Below, in pieces: positions 1 through 9,582 of a stretch of 64,000 bases of DNA (positions within the stretch are counted from its first letter, which is position 1; each line of letters opens with the position of its first letter). Below the pieces are notes generated by a model, which saw only the letters and a list, made by a program, of their open reading frames with translations, did not search any database and had not been told where the DNA came from. The stretch covers positions 1,078,001 to 1,142,000 of the forward strand of contig JARHVA010004227.1 in NCBI GenBank assembly GCA_037957365.1, given 5' to 3'. Position numbers and translations under genes: made by a program. The DNA comes from Torreya grandis (lineage: Eukaryota > Streptophyta > Pinopsida > Cupressales > Taxaceae).

Positions 1-1234
1 ATCTAAAGTTACAAGAATGCTCCCTTAATTCCCAAGCCAACTCATGAGAATATTCATTACACTCCCACCATCTCCTTTATTGAGGAAGAACCTATTGTAT
101 GGAAAGCAAATAAAAAATATCAAGTTGTAGTTTCAAGTGAATATAATAAAGATACTTAAAGTGAAGTTAGTGAAGAGATCATCATTGGTACTCCTCTTGG
201 TGAAGAATGGGGAAATTTATTTTTTAGAAATGAGAAAGAATGTGAGCTTGAGGAAAGAGTACAAGTTGAGATCTTAGATGAGGTTGAAGTGGTTAATAGA
301 AGGCAAGAGGTTGAAATTAAAGAGGTTGACTCCCAATTACATCATGACTACACAAAAGAGTTAAATATTTTTGATATCCCCATATCTCTTAAATATAAAT
401 ATTAGGATGCTATTCAAGTTGGCATCACTTAGATTGATCAAAGAAAAGAGCTAAATGAGGATTGGTAGTAGTACATTGAGTCCCTGAAGAGATTAAAGTC
501 ATTTGCAAAGATTTATTTCATATTGGATATCATGCTCATGAGGAGGCTAATCAATATACATCCATTGAATAATATGATGCAACTTAGAATTAGTATGCAA
601 AACTTGAAGATCTTGAAGAAATTGAAGTAGCTGATAAGCAACATGATGTCACTCAAGATGTCATAGAGGCCCAAGAACAATGCCTAGATGGAACATAATT
701 AGATGAGGTTATAGATATTCCTATAATTCATAATGTGATAAATGATAATGATATCTTCAATATCAAGGAACAACATAAGGCAAGTCTTGAAGCACAAGGT
801 GAGGTTGTCTTCATAGGTGACTTGTTTACTATTGTGGATTCACTTGAGAATATACCAAGAAGATTGGAAACCAAGAGGATGGTGAAAAAAATAAGATCAA
901 GGTCCAAGAGGTAACTTGAATTACTTCATTTCCCATCTCATGGAGAAAAATATCTCAAAAACTTCCCCTTTGACATAGGAGGAAGAAGATATGTTCAAGT
1001 CAGTCATATGTACTAGTTGTTTATGTTGTGTCTTGTTTTCCCTAAGTACTTGGTTGGCACATGCATGTTGTCTTATTTCCTTTGATTTATGTGTTGTTAT
1101 TGTATTGTGTGTGTTTTTATGTTAATTCATCTTTCTTGTCTTGGTCAATATCAATTCAAGTTTGAGTTTGAGTGCAAGTGATTCCATTTCCCAATGTAAG
1201 GACAAGGCTACTGGTCTAGTAAGCATTATAGGCA
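1..1234 (+). pseudogene. Element A: 3' part of internal coding region, degraded
   Basis: This is a plus-strand remnant that starts before the window. Frame 1 is open, apart from a few stops, over about the first 470 bases. It encodes an acidic, Glu/Val-rich polypeptide with the block EEIIIGTPLGE near bases 172-210. The same block occurs on the minus strand in elements B (about 8.3 kb) and C (about 37.5 kb), which ties the three together. Further down the frame shifts, and a Cys/Leu-rich hydrophobic stretch (about 990-1,140) lies just before the LTR, as it does in B and C. No gag, protease, RT or integrase motif is visible. The function is unknown. The family link rests on the shared block and on similar sequence at the internal/LTR junction. 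Confidence 0.55.
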
Positions 1235-4200
1235 TGCACCCCTATGAATAACCAACTTTTTGACCATTTTTGACCCCTAGGTCAAAAAGGTCAACGCCCA
1301 TAATTTTAAATTTGATTGGTCATGTCTAAATAACCTTGTTGATAGCCATTTTTTACCTTCTAAAGTCTTCAAATGGTCTTTCCAAGGTTTTATTAGCATA
1401 TTTTAAGGTTATTTTGATAAAATTAAGGTAATATGTTATTTTAGACTTACGCTAGTCTAGTCATTCCATGATGTGAATAATCTTGTTAAAAATGTGTCAA
1501 GTATCCTTACTTATATCTCAAAGTCATCTTACCTATTAAACACCTTACATGAACATTTCATATATGTTTGAAAAGGTTAAGGTTGATTTGCAAAGTTTAA
1601 GGTAAATAAAGTTGAAGAGAAAAGTGCATATAACTAACTCCAACACATGTCAAATCCCATAAGATTAAATATCAATAAAATACACTTTATAAATATTCTA
1701 AATTAGTTATATAACTTGCACATATGTCAAATCATATCAATTTTTTAGGTTCAACATACAGATGAGAGAGAATCACTCTTTTACAGGTAGTTATAGGCAC
1801 TTGTATGAACGTGAGAGATCCATTTACAGGTGAAAATGGTTTATTATTATATTTTAATATTCCATAGGTAAAATCCATGCTTGGAATGAATTTACAGGTC
1901 CAGAGAATGTAAAAAAACACTCCCTCTCTTCCATCGTTCCCTTGGCAAACTCACAAAGGCAAATTTCACATGTGTGGTCTATAAAACACAAAGAGAGTTG
2001 AGACCTAAACTTTTTTATAGAGTATGGGATCCTAATGTAATTAAAATACATGGCCATAGTGGTCAATTTGGTGGCCCCTCCTTTATTAACAATTGCTAAG
2101 ACCCAAGGGTGGTCTAAAAATACCTATAAACACTATAGGCTTAATTTCTAGTAGTTTTAGAGTAGAAACATGAGAATGAACGAAATGGATGATTCAATAA
2201 GTTCCTATGGATATTAAATATCCCTCTCATAATGTTTTACAACACTCATTTGGCACATTTGACCCTCTGAGGAAGTAGAATTTTCATTTATTTGAAGTGT
2301 AGGCCTAGATGAAGTTACAAGCAATTTTATTGAACTTTTTATGAGGTTTTCATATGTGTATGGTTTGACCTAATTAATGTGTATTGTATTCAAGCCTTAA
2401 AAAATTATCCATTCTACCTCAAGATCCCTGATATGGAGGCTTTACACCAAAGAGAGCACAATATGCATACATAGGTCTGTTACACTCTCAAGGAGGAAGG
2501 AAACTAGGCTATAGTGATGAAGTGGTATTATGTGAAATGCAAGGTTATAATAGACCTCTAAAATAAATCCAAAAATATGGAAAGATCATCACCAATCCAC
2601 TAAGTTAATATTATTGTATGTCTAGGTTTGAGACTGTGTCATAAGCCTGCATATAAACAAAGTGATCTAAAAGTGATAATTTTACATTACCAAGTGTCAA
2701 TAAAGAAGGACACACTCTCATGAAACTGTGTATGCTCACTAGAGGTTTTTTATAAATACTAAAATGGTCCTAGGTTTAGGTTCAAGGAACATAAAATGAC
2801 AAAAGGTAGACCTACATATTTCTAGACTTGTAGATCTCCTTTTTTACATAAAATGTAATAACTTTGCACTAAAATTGATGTTTCAAGGGCTAAATGAGGT
2901 TGGGAGTGTAAAAATAGTATTGGAGTGCATGTTTAAATTCTTATTTTCCTTCAAAAAATTATCATTTGGGACCTAAATGTCTATACCATGTTCACTACAT
3001 CCTCTCAATGGATTGTATTCTAAGAGATGACAATGTGGATTTCAAGAGAGTTTTCAAAAAGGGAGTGAATGACCAATTTTTTTGGATAAGACCTAAATCA
3101 AACTATATTTAAGTCAAGGTATCTAAATTAATGTTTTATATCTTCACTTTATTTCAATAAAAGTTGATGGACCTCTAAAAAGAGCCCAGTCACATTGCCA
3201 CCTACAGTCAGGCCTACTTGAGAGATGAAAACTCACCTTCAAGTATTCTAAGAGATGTAATTTTTTACATGAGAGATAATTTTGGGATGAATAGAAGTGT
3301 GGAGTGAATTATTTATGATTTTTAAATAATTATATTTAAAACATTTTAAGGCCTCTACCCTTGGAGAAACTCAAGAATCAATCAAGATATCCCAATGACA
3401 CCTACAGGCCTAATGGGAATGTTCAAGCCTGTCTATGGAAGATTGATATTTTGTGAAAGTGTGAGTTGAAATTGAGTTAAAAAAAGATCATTAAAGGTTT
3501 ATATAACATATACATAGACTTTAAAAATCTCCAAACTCAGAGGAGTTAGTGATAAATGACCAAACACAAGATGTTAGGGCCAAAAATTCTAGTATGCTCA
3601 TAAACCCTAGTATGAGCTAATGAGTTTTAAAATGGGTCTAAAGAGGAGTATTGATAAATAAATCCATTATAACATGAAATATTAAGCTGAAAAAACTTTA
3701 TGGGATTGTATAAATTCAATAATAATCACTTTCACATCTTTTCACACAAATTCCTCTCTCTTGAGTTCATGAATGTAGGATTGGTTACTTAAGAGGCTAC
3801 TTTTGGATGTTTATAAATCAACCAAGGAGAATCATGGTATAAAATTAAGTTTTAAGGTGTTTTATGGGTCTCTCTACTTCTATCTTATGTCATTTGTTCA
3901 AGGAAATAGGATATGTCCTCTATGAACAATCATTAAGAACCTAACACACCTTAAACCCTCCTAAACCCCTCATAATGACCTGGTGAGAGATAGTTGTCTT
4001 AAAATTCCTTAAAATGGAATGATTTGACCTTGTAATGAATTTTTTTGAACTTAATAGGTCTCATGAGCATCTTAACATGGTATTATTTAGCATGAGCAAG
4101 GTACCAGTTGTATGGAATTAATCAAAATGCATGGTTGTAGGCTTATTTGAGAGAGTGCAGGGTAAGAATTGATCTAAAAATCAAGTTTAGAGGCCTAAAA

Positions 4201-4402
4201 ATCTTGGTCAGAGGTTTCATTACATATATAAACGTTCAAATGTATATTATGGTAATATTTTATCTCTTCAAGTTATCAATTGGGGTCAAAAGTTGATAAA
4301 TGTTCTATTTGTTAGTCAAGAAGCCTATCTATAAGCCTATGGAATACAAAAGGAGAGCTCTCCTCCAACATATTAATTTGTCTTAGGGTGTTTTAGGTCT
4401 CT
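1235..4402 (+). repeat. Probable long LTR of element A, first part
   Basis: The boundary is placed at TGCACCCCTATGAAT, because the equivalent junctions of B (reverse strand, about 7,148) and C (about 36,387) carry related sequence around ACCCCTATGAATCACC. There is no coding potential over the 3.2 kb: stops are dense and the two frames of 60-70 codons near 1.7-2.1 kb are chance. A short motif TTTACAGGT occurs at 1,780, 1,823 and 1,891. The segment runs up to the ATTTT target site of element B and probably continues at 11,775. The LTR outer end was not identified, so the LTR call is moderate. Confidence 0.45.
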
Positions 4403-4407
4403 ATTTT
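4403..4407. repeat. Target-site duplication ATTTT, left copy, element B
   Basis: Five bases directly before the left LTR of B, matching ATTTT at 11,770-11,774 after the right LTR. Five base pairs is the usual size for LTR retrotransposons. The match is AT-rich, so chance agreement is possible. Confidence 0.45.
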
Positions 4408-7148
4408 CATCAAATATTTCACCCTAGAATAGGGTGTTCAAGCTTCTTCAATATTTGGGAAACATGGGAACACTTCCAAGTATGTGGGTGTACTTATAGT
4501 GGAAGTGAGCCTCTAGATTTAAAGACTAGCTCCCTGAATGTATATTGAAGTGATTTCACCTATGCTAATGCTTTATTGTGGGGAAAAGAGTGATAATTTG
4601 CATTAATTTAACCTAATATAATTGGGTGATAGACAAATATGTTTTCCACATGACCATCACATTTCATTCACTAAGAAATAAAGCATATAGATTAGTCCCA
4701 AAGTCCTAAAAGATTCTAACATGAGTGTTTCAATATAGAGGTGAGATGTATGAAAAAACACAAGGAAAATGAACCAAAGAGAAAAATTTCACACTCCAAG
4801 GATAATAATGCACTTTAAAGATTCCAACACACTTGAATACACTCTATATGACCTGTTAGAATGAGAATTTCTTGTAGAAGACATGAAAGGACAATGAAAA
4901 GCAAAGGATAAAATCACTAAACTTAACCATTTATCACTTTATACACTTGAATAAGATACTATTTAACCCAAAACCATATTTATTGAATTATTATAAGTAA
5001 AAATGTGACATCAAACTAGCAAGACTTCACCATAGGAGGTGTGGTCTTTTTTACAAAGGCTAAAATGGCATCTACTTATAAAATTTTAGAGAGAGGAGAA
5101 AAGAATGTGTTTCAAAGGTCACTAGGACACATGACCAAATGATAAGAGGAGTTAAATATGTAGGAGGATGAATTAAAAAATATACCATGTAAGGTATAAC
5201 GGGAAAAATGGCTCTAAAATCATAAAAACTCCTAAAATGTGATATAGAACTCATTTTGCTCACACAAGAAACTACCTTCATCATGGATCATCAACTCAAG
5301 CACTTGAAACTAGACTGGGGAGAGTTAAAAACTATGTTATGATGGTCATAAGACATTTTCATAGCTACTATTTATCTTTTAGAAAATTTTATTCATCATC
5401 CACAGTCGCTCATTGGCCTCTTGGACTTTGACTCTTCACATATGGTAGTCATTATTCATCATGGATCTTGACTGAGCTTTTCATGGTGGCGTATGAGTCT
5501 AAAGTGCTTGCTCTACTATATAATACTTGATCCTACATGGATACCTATGTGGCACTCCATTTCCACATTACTCATTCCATTTTTTAATATGCCTATCATC
5601 ATTTAGATATGTAATCTCATCGTGTCCATCTAGAACCCAGTTCTATTTGATCTGTCGATCTCGTTTGGAGTCTCTTTGCTTTGACCTTCAACATTGTCCA
5701 TTGATCATTGATCTACGGTCCTAAGATTATTAAATTTGGTATAATTTCACTCAATTTTAGATCCTTTACCTTTGAATCTTGCTTGTACCATTGATATATT
5801 TGGTTTGATTGAATACATACCATTGATTTTTCCTGGACCCACTAACTTTGTTAGGGTGTCTTTGCACCATCAGATTTGGATGTACATTCAAACACCAATA
5901 TTTGATATACCTCTAGCTGAATTCAAATAAATAGTTTAAAATTCCAAAAATTGATGTATACATTCACATCTTTGACATTCATCTAAATGTATTTGATGCC
6001 CGTATGACTGTTATAATTTAAAACCCAATGGTGTTTTGTCGTGGCTTGATTTTAACATTTGCACGATCATCTTCATCTGAATTTTTAACTTTGAAGGATT
6101 ATATATTTAAGTGGAAAAAACATGAAGCAACAAATTTTTATTGGATGATCTTGACCCTAAGAGAAACATTTCCATGTGGTCCTTTGGTTTTGGGATGATT
6201 TCTAAGCAAACTTATAAAATGTACAAGTAACCAACCTGTTCATTTCTATGTGACATCCTGATGACGGTGTGGTTCACTTATGCTCATGTTTGAACTATTT
6301 ATTGATCTTTGAAAGATTTAATGAACTTCTTGAGGAATTTTAAAACTCTTTCCATGATCTTGACTAATTGGACACCATGAAAACCTACTACTTTCACATA
6401 AGACCCTAAAATGGCCCCTACGTGACTCAAGATTACATATGGACTAATTAGACTATGGACAAGGATAAAAACATAATGTAATAACTTTAAATACACCTTA
6501 TAACATTATATTATACCTCTATTGATTTGGGAAACAATTTAGATGATAATTCGGGTGATGGGTCCACCCCAATTGATGGCGGAATTTCTGGGAGCCATAA
6601 CTTTTACACCGTAGCTCCAATTGACTCGCCATTTGAAACGTTGGAAAGATAATAATGAGGGGAATGTTTTGAGATGGCATGGAGCTCTGATAAATTAAGT
6701 TTTACCCCTGAAAACCCAATGGAAGTGCCCCAAATTTTAATTTTAGTAGTGAAGTCTAAAAATAGTAAGTTTCTAAAAATAGTAATTCCTCGAATTCTAT
6801 ATTGTTGTAAATCATGGAAGTAGAACCACTTAATATCCCTCAATATTGGTGAAATTACACATTCTCCTCACACCATAAAAACATGTATAAATTAATATGT
6901 AACCCAAAATGTAAATCAAACATCTCTTCTCAGAGATAGGCATATGTTTGGGTCTGCAATTTTGATAAATAAAACATCTCTTTTCAGATATAGCATTATT
7001 TGAATTGTGTTATTAATATTTATGAATTATCTTTCAACCAAAGATTTTGAGTTTTGGATCATATATACAAGTCTTTAATATATGGGATTAACAATTTTCA
7101 CTTGTGGTAAAAATGGTCAACATTCTTGGTGATTTCCCAGGGGTGGTA
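4408..7148 (-). repeat. 3' LTR of element B (left copy), carrying a 550-bp insertion
   Basis: Aligns by eye with 9,583-11,769 over its whole length. Clear anchors are GGGAACACTTCCA at 4,466 and 9,643, and CATCCTGATGACGG near 6,255 and 11,438. About 550 bp (6,520-7,066) has no counterpart in the right LTR. The inner end at GGGGTGGTA is placed by comparison with C. The frames of 65-79 codons inside it are not conserved in the other copy and are taken as chance. Confidence 0.75.
6520..7066 (-). mobile_element. Secondary insertion inside the left LTR of element B
   Basis: The right LTR runs directly from the base equivalent to 6,519 to the one equivalent to 7,067. The left LTR has about 547 extra bases here. 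The left edge reads on the minus strand as a peptide with IGVDPSPEL, closely matching IGVEPSPEL encoded on the minus strand of gypsy element E near 50.44 kb and, in the opposite orientation, sequence at 52.15 kb. The insert is therefore probably a fragment of a related gypsy element. No clear target-site duplication or terminal repeats were found. Confidence 0.5.
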
Positions 7149-7204
7149 CGATTACTATGCCATGACCATTTGCCTAATCCCATCCATTGGGTTATGGAGT
7201 CACA

Positions 7205-7662
7205 TGTGTATTATATTTGACACATAAATTTACTTAAAATGACACACACAAAAATATAAAACTAATAAGAAAAAACACACAAGACAAGAAACTAAGCAAA
7301 GTCACACTTTTGCTTCATGAGCATGTATGAAACACACACACACACAAACCAAAATAACTAACTAAAACACTAACTAACATAAGTTGAAAAAATCATCATG
7401 GATAAAAAGTGAAGTTTGAAACCTCTCTTGACTCATGAAATGAAGGATTGAATCAGTCATATAGCCTTTTGACCATTGGCATTGATGCCCCCATCTTCTT
7501 CATGGTGTTTACAAACTTCATTGGTATGATATTCAATGAAAACCAAGTATCTCCACACATAATAGCTATAGATATGAAATATTATTTCATCCAAATAGCC
7601 TCAAATTACTCATATATCTCATCAACTTGGCAAATATCTTCAATCTCTTGAAAGAGATTCAT
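7205..7662 (-). pseudogene. Decayed copy of the element C 219-codon ORF (B copy)
   Basis: From the ATG at 7,660-7,662 the minus strand reads MNLFQEIEDICQVDE, matching MKLFQELEELCQVEG at the start of the intact element C ORF. Further on, FSLNIIPMKFVNTMKKM matches FSLNIMPMKLASIMKKL, followed by a shared KRLY and HE..R.VSNF. At least three in-frame stops break it, and a region present in C is missing. The hydrophobic, Cys/Val-rich tail next to the LTR is also recognisable. The start lies nine bases after a TAG that ends the upstream acidic frame, an arrangement shared with C. The function is unknown. Confidence 0.6.
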
Positions 7663-7668
7663 TTTCAG

Positions 7669-7917
7669 CTACCAATTATCCTTTCTCTCCTTGTTTTTGA
7701 GAACCACCACCTCTTCAACTTTATCATCTTGGTCTTGATGTTCTTGATGTATGAGGCCATAAATCTTGTCTTCCTTATACTCCAATACATTTGAGAGTTG
7801 ATTAACATCAGGTTGTGATGTTATCTTCTCTTCAATATCAAAATCTTTTACCTTGGATTCATGAGAGTCATCCATAACTACAACCTCTTTGACAATAGCT
7901 TCGCTAGATTCCTTCAT
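7669..7917 (-). CDS. Acidic ORF of element B (82 codons), family-specific
   Basis: The open minus-strand frame is rich in Glu, Asp, Lys and Val and looks coiled or disordered. Its end, GLIHQE then KVEEVVVL then KDNW and TAG, matches element C (DLIH, KIEEVVVL, KYDW and TAG) closely, so it is inherited coding sequence. It is in the same frame as the downstream MNLFQE ORF, separated only by the TAG and two codons. Homologous sequence continues upstream in another frame (about 8,069-8,330), so the original protein was longer and the ATG at 7,917 is probably not its true start. No known domain is recognised. Confidence 0.5.
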   Translation of the reverse strand: MKESSEAIVKEVVVMDDSHESKVKDFDIEEKITSQPDVNQLSNVLEYKEDKIYGLIHQEHQDQDDKVEEVVVLKNKERKDNW

Positions 7918-8068
7918 GAATACAATTTATTAGATGGTATATTAGTGTTCATATTCATTAATAATAGGACACTCAAATTCATCCTTGATTATACACTCAA
8001 AAAACTTGTTTGTTAGGATCATCAACAACCTCATGATTAGATATGCACTTCTTTGGAGGAGGGTTAGA

Positions 8069-8330
8069 CTAACTCAATTTCTCAATTTCTTGACTTATGG
8101 CATTGAACTTTTGCCATAGGTCATATTCCTCCTCATGACCATCATGTTCAAGGATTCTTTCATAATATACATCAACTAACTTATAATATATGAATTCTTT
8201 CACAAACACCTCTCCCTTCATGATTTGACTAAATTCCTCATGCATAACTATAACTAAATATGCAATGTCTTTCTCCTCATTCAATAAAGTAGATTTGTAT
8301 TTGAGTTCACCAAGGGGAGTCCCTATGGTG
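8069..8330 (-). pseudogene. Upstream part of the acidic frame with the IGTPLGE block
   Basis: The minus strand reads IGTPLGELKYKSTLLNEEKD and then about 60 further codons rich in Glu, Val and Tyr before a stop. The first ten residues match element C (IIIGTPFGDHK) and element A (IIIGTPLGEEW). This block is the most conserved protein-level signature of the A/B/C family. One in-frame stop lies just before IGTPLGE. A frameshift separates this piece from the 7,669-7,917 frame. The role is unknown. Confidence 0.5.
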
Positions 8331-8370
8331 ATTTATTCCTCATAATAACTCATGACATCTTCTTGGGCAT

Positions 8371-9009
8371 CTATGGATTGATATTTTTCCTCTTCATTTC
8401 TCCTATCAAGATGGGATCCTCTTCAAGAAGGGGTGAGGTGGAAGGTTGATTGATAGGCTCATGAGATGGAGATGGAGAATGGGGTATGGTGGAGGGATTA
8501 TGAATGAAAAGTAGATTTTGAGGGGTAGTAGAGGGATTGTTAATGGATTTATGAAAGAGGAGTGCACTAGTAAGCTCATATGGAAGTGACTGTTTGGGTT
8601 GATTACAAGGACAAGCATCTAAATAATCAGGAGTTGCATCTTGACAATAGTCTCCTTGAGTTTCTTCAACAATAATATGTTCGTTTTTGAGTTCTTTATC
8701 CTCCCACATACTCAATCTATCTATTGAGAATTGAAGACACTTCTTTGATAATTCCATTTGTCTTTTAACATCCCATTGAGTTCCTTCTATCTATTCAAAC
8801 ATCTCTAACCTCTGTGTACAACTTTGGGCAACACTTCTTAACCATTCCATGAGATGATCTAGGAGCACATCATACTCATCATCCCATGTTCTCATATCAT
8901 CTTCATTGACTAGTAACTGTGGTATGGATGCCAATAAGGACTTGATATAATATGGAAATAATGACGGAGGGAGAGGGTAATGATGCGTATCAAGACTAAC
9001 TTCAACTTG
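8371..9009 (-). pseudogene. Helical plus Pro/Ser-rich frame of element B
   Basis: A single minus-strand frame stays open for about 210 codons with one TAG at 8,791-8,793. The first half is acidic and helical (EDDMRTWDDEYDVLL, then a run starting MELSKKCLQFSIDRL from the ATG at 8,757). The second half is low-complexity Pro/Ser/Thr/Asn, with NNPSTTPQNLLFIHNPSTIP as an imperfect internal repeat, and includes a CPC motif. Element C has a frame of similar character in the same place (38.3-38.9 kb), though residue-level alignment is weak. No gag, protease or RT motif is present. Confidence 0.45.
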
Positions 9010-9105
9010 TTACATTTTAGCCTGCAATAATCCACATTTTCCCTTGTAATATATTTATGTAAAATCCATGTAAACATCTAATTCCTCATAGCAATAATCA
9101 TAGGA

Positions 9106-9378
9106 TTAGTATTGAGGTTCATAGGCATCATGGTATAGTTGGTAGGACTCATATTGGGATTGGTAAGAAGGTGTTTCTTGGTAGGTTTCTTGGTATCCTT
9201 TCTCATAGGGATGTCCAAAAACATGGTGTCCATATGGAAAGGGAAATGGAAGACTATAGGGATGCCATGGCTCATAGGATCGATAGCCATTTTGATATGA
9301 CTGTTGAGGAGTAAAATGTGGTTCATAGTTAGGCTGATAAGAAGGTTCATGATAGGAATGTTCACCATAATTGTGCAT
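9106..9378 (-). CDS. Tyr-rich low-complexity ORF of element B (90 codons)
   Basis: This is the first ORF after the 5' LTR and PBS-like site, the place normally held by gag. Eighteen of its 90 residues are Tyr, and most of the rest are Pro, Gln, His, Glu and Ser, in short repeats such as SYQ, GYQET and PSYQ. It has no hydrophobic segment and no Cys/His knuckle. Element C has a comparable Tyr/Pro/Gln-rich stretch at the same position (about 38,985-39,160) and element E a Tyr/Asp-rich one near 49.2-49.35 kb. A structural or condensate-forming role would fit the composition, but that is inference. The overlapping 103-codon frame on the same strand is a shadow. Confidence 0.45.
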   Translation of the reverse strand: MHNYGEHSYHEPSYQPNYEPHFTPQQSYQNGYRSYEPWHPYSLPFPFPYGHHVFGHPYEKGYQETYQETPSYQSQYESYQLYHDAYEPQY

Positions 9379-9549
9379 ATCAACCTCATATGTTATATGA
9401 CATACAAAAAATGATCAAAATATTTAGTGAGATATACCTGGGATGTTTACAATAAGTTTTTTTTAATTTAGACTCGCCATTGGTGCTAACTTGCTTGCTT
9501 TCAAAATCTGATTAGAGGAAAGACACACCAATAATATTTCCACTCTTTT

Positions 9550-9575
9550 GGACCTTAATCCCATTAGGTGTGCCA
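9550..9575 (-). promoter_or_regulatory. Probable primer-binding site of element B
   Basis: Read on the minus strand, five to seven bases inside the 5' LTR, the sequence is TGGCACACCTAATGGGAT. Elements C and E have TGGCATGCTCAATGGGAC and a related TAGCACACACAATGGGAC at the same place. The pattern TGGC-C---TGGG resembles a tRNA-Lys-type PBS after deamination, but the tRNA identity is inferred. Confidence 0.4.
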
Positions 9576-9582
9576 AAAATAT

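Noticed and set aside
5072..6843. Several 65-79 codon frames
   Set aside because: Inside the left LTR of B or its insertion, on mixed strands, not preserved in the right LTR.
8406..8618. 70-codon minus-strand frame
   Set aside because: Shadow of the Pro/Ser-rich frame in another phase.
9078..9389. 103-codon minus-strand frame, Met/Asn-rich
   Set aside because: Shadow of the Tyr-rich frame on the same strand. The Tyr-rich reading was preferred because C and E have similar composition, although this is not proof.
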